From Monomorium pharaonis (lineage: Eukaryota; Arthropoda; Insecta; Hymenoptera; Formicidae), in the NCBI RefSeq assembly GCF_013373865.1, contig NC_050468.1:16542355-16606354 (forward strand): a DNA stretch of 64,000 bases, in the 5' to 3' direction. The notes beneath the pieces are model-generated. The model saw nothing but the letters and a program-made list of their open reading frames with translations. It had not been told where the DNA came from and searched no databases. Positions within the stretch are counted from its first letter, which is position 1. Each line of letters opens with the position of its first letter. This document shows positions 63,721-64,000 of the stretch, piece by piece. Both the position numbers and the translations under genes were made by a program.

Positions 63721-64000
63721 ATGTCTTTCCGTGTACCTTAAGTTTAAATTGTATTTATTACGTTAATTTGCGCTTTAGATTTTCACCGATTCACAACAAC
63801 TCTAATCACACACACAAATATACCGATAATACTTTACATTAATAACAATTGAATTTTACATGCGTGAGAATATTTTTTCTTTGCCTCTTAAAATTTCAAG
63901 TTGAATGTACGACAAAATAACATCGCACAAAGAATTGTCTTGTTTAAACAATAAAAACTTTAGATCACCTTGAAACATGATGTGATTCTTCATGTCATAA

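Overview
This is a eukaryotic window from a very AT-rich, gene-poor genome. It has no bacterial architecture: no operons, no Shine-Dalgarno-led frames, no rRNA, no CRISPR. U2-type splice signals, long pure dinucleotide microsatellites, many short TA-flanked inverted-repeat elements and sparse CpG-containing islands of higher GC fit an arthropod, most likely an insect. An ant or other hymenopteran is my guess from overall style, not a proof. Most open frames longer than 60 codons start at TTG or GTG in AT-rich or microsatellite DNA and are not genes.

Right end (about 59-64 kb). The best protein-coding signals are here, both on the minus strand. The first is a probable coding exon at 60991-61439 with a clear splice donor, encoding a basic, Ser/Arg-rich protein start that I cannot name. 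A promoter-like stretch with a perfect CRE lies at 63.48-63.72 kb. The second is a compact, apparently intronless 109-codon gene at 59240-59569 with its own TATA-like promoter region. Between the two genes and a Tc1-like element remnant (58151-58810) lies a perfect 236-bp palindrome (58887-59122).

Centre (about 35-58 kb). This looks like long intron or intergenic DNA full of miniature transposons and microsatellites. Two minus-strand sequences, at 51144/51145 and 41317/41318, match the consensus of recursive (ratchet) splice sites: polypyrimidine-AG directly joined to GTAAGT. They are spaced about 9.8 kb from each other and from the 60991 donor. The simplest reading is one very long minus-strand intron removed in steps. 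A candidate next exon in compatible phase lies at 24877-24975, but it is unproven. A composite repeat cluster fills 53.7-55.6 kb, and a pair of diverged paralogous segments sits at 52.2 and 56.5 kb.

Left half (1-35 kb). This is mostly AT-rich DNA with islands of higher complexity at about 3.3, 7.0, 12.4, 14.6, 19.6, 20.5, 24.8, 27.4, 28.6 and 34.2 kb. One well-formed plus-strand internal exon (29524-29627) has good splice sites and a branch-point-like motif. A second plus-strand exon candidate is at 12420-12624. The 34.2 kb island is CpG-rich with a (GGC)n run and looks like a promoter or first exon. No complete multi-exon gene can be assembled from sequence alone, and no known gene family was recognised with confidence.
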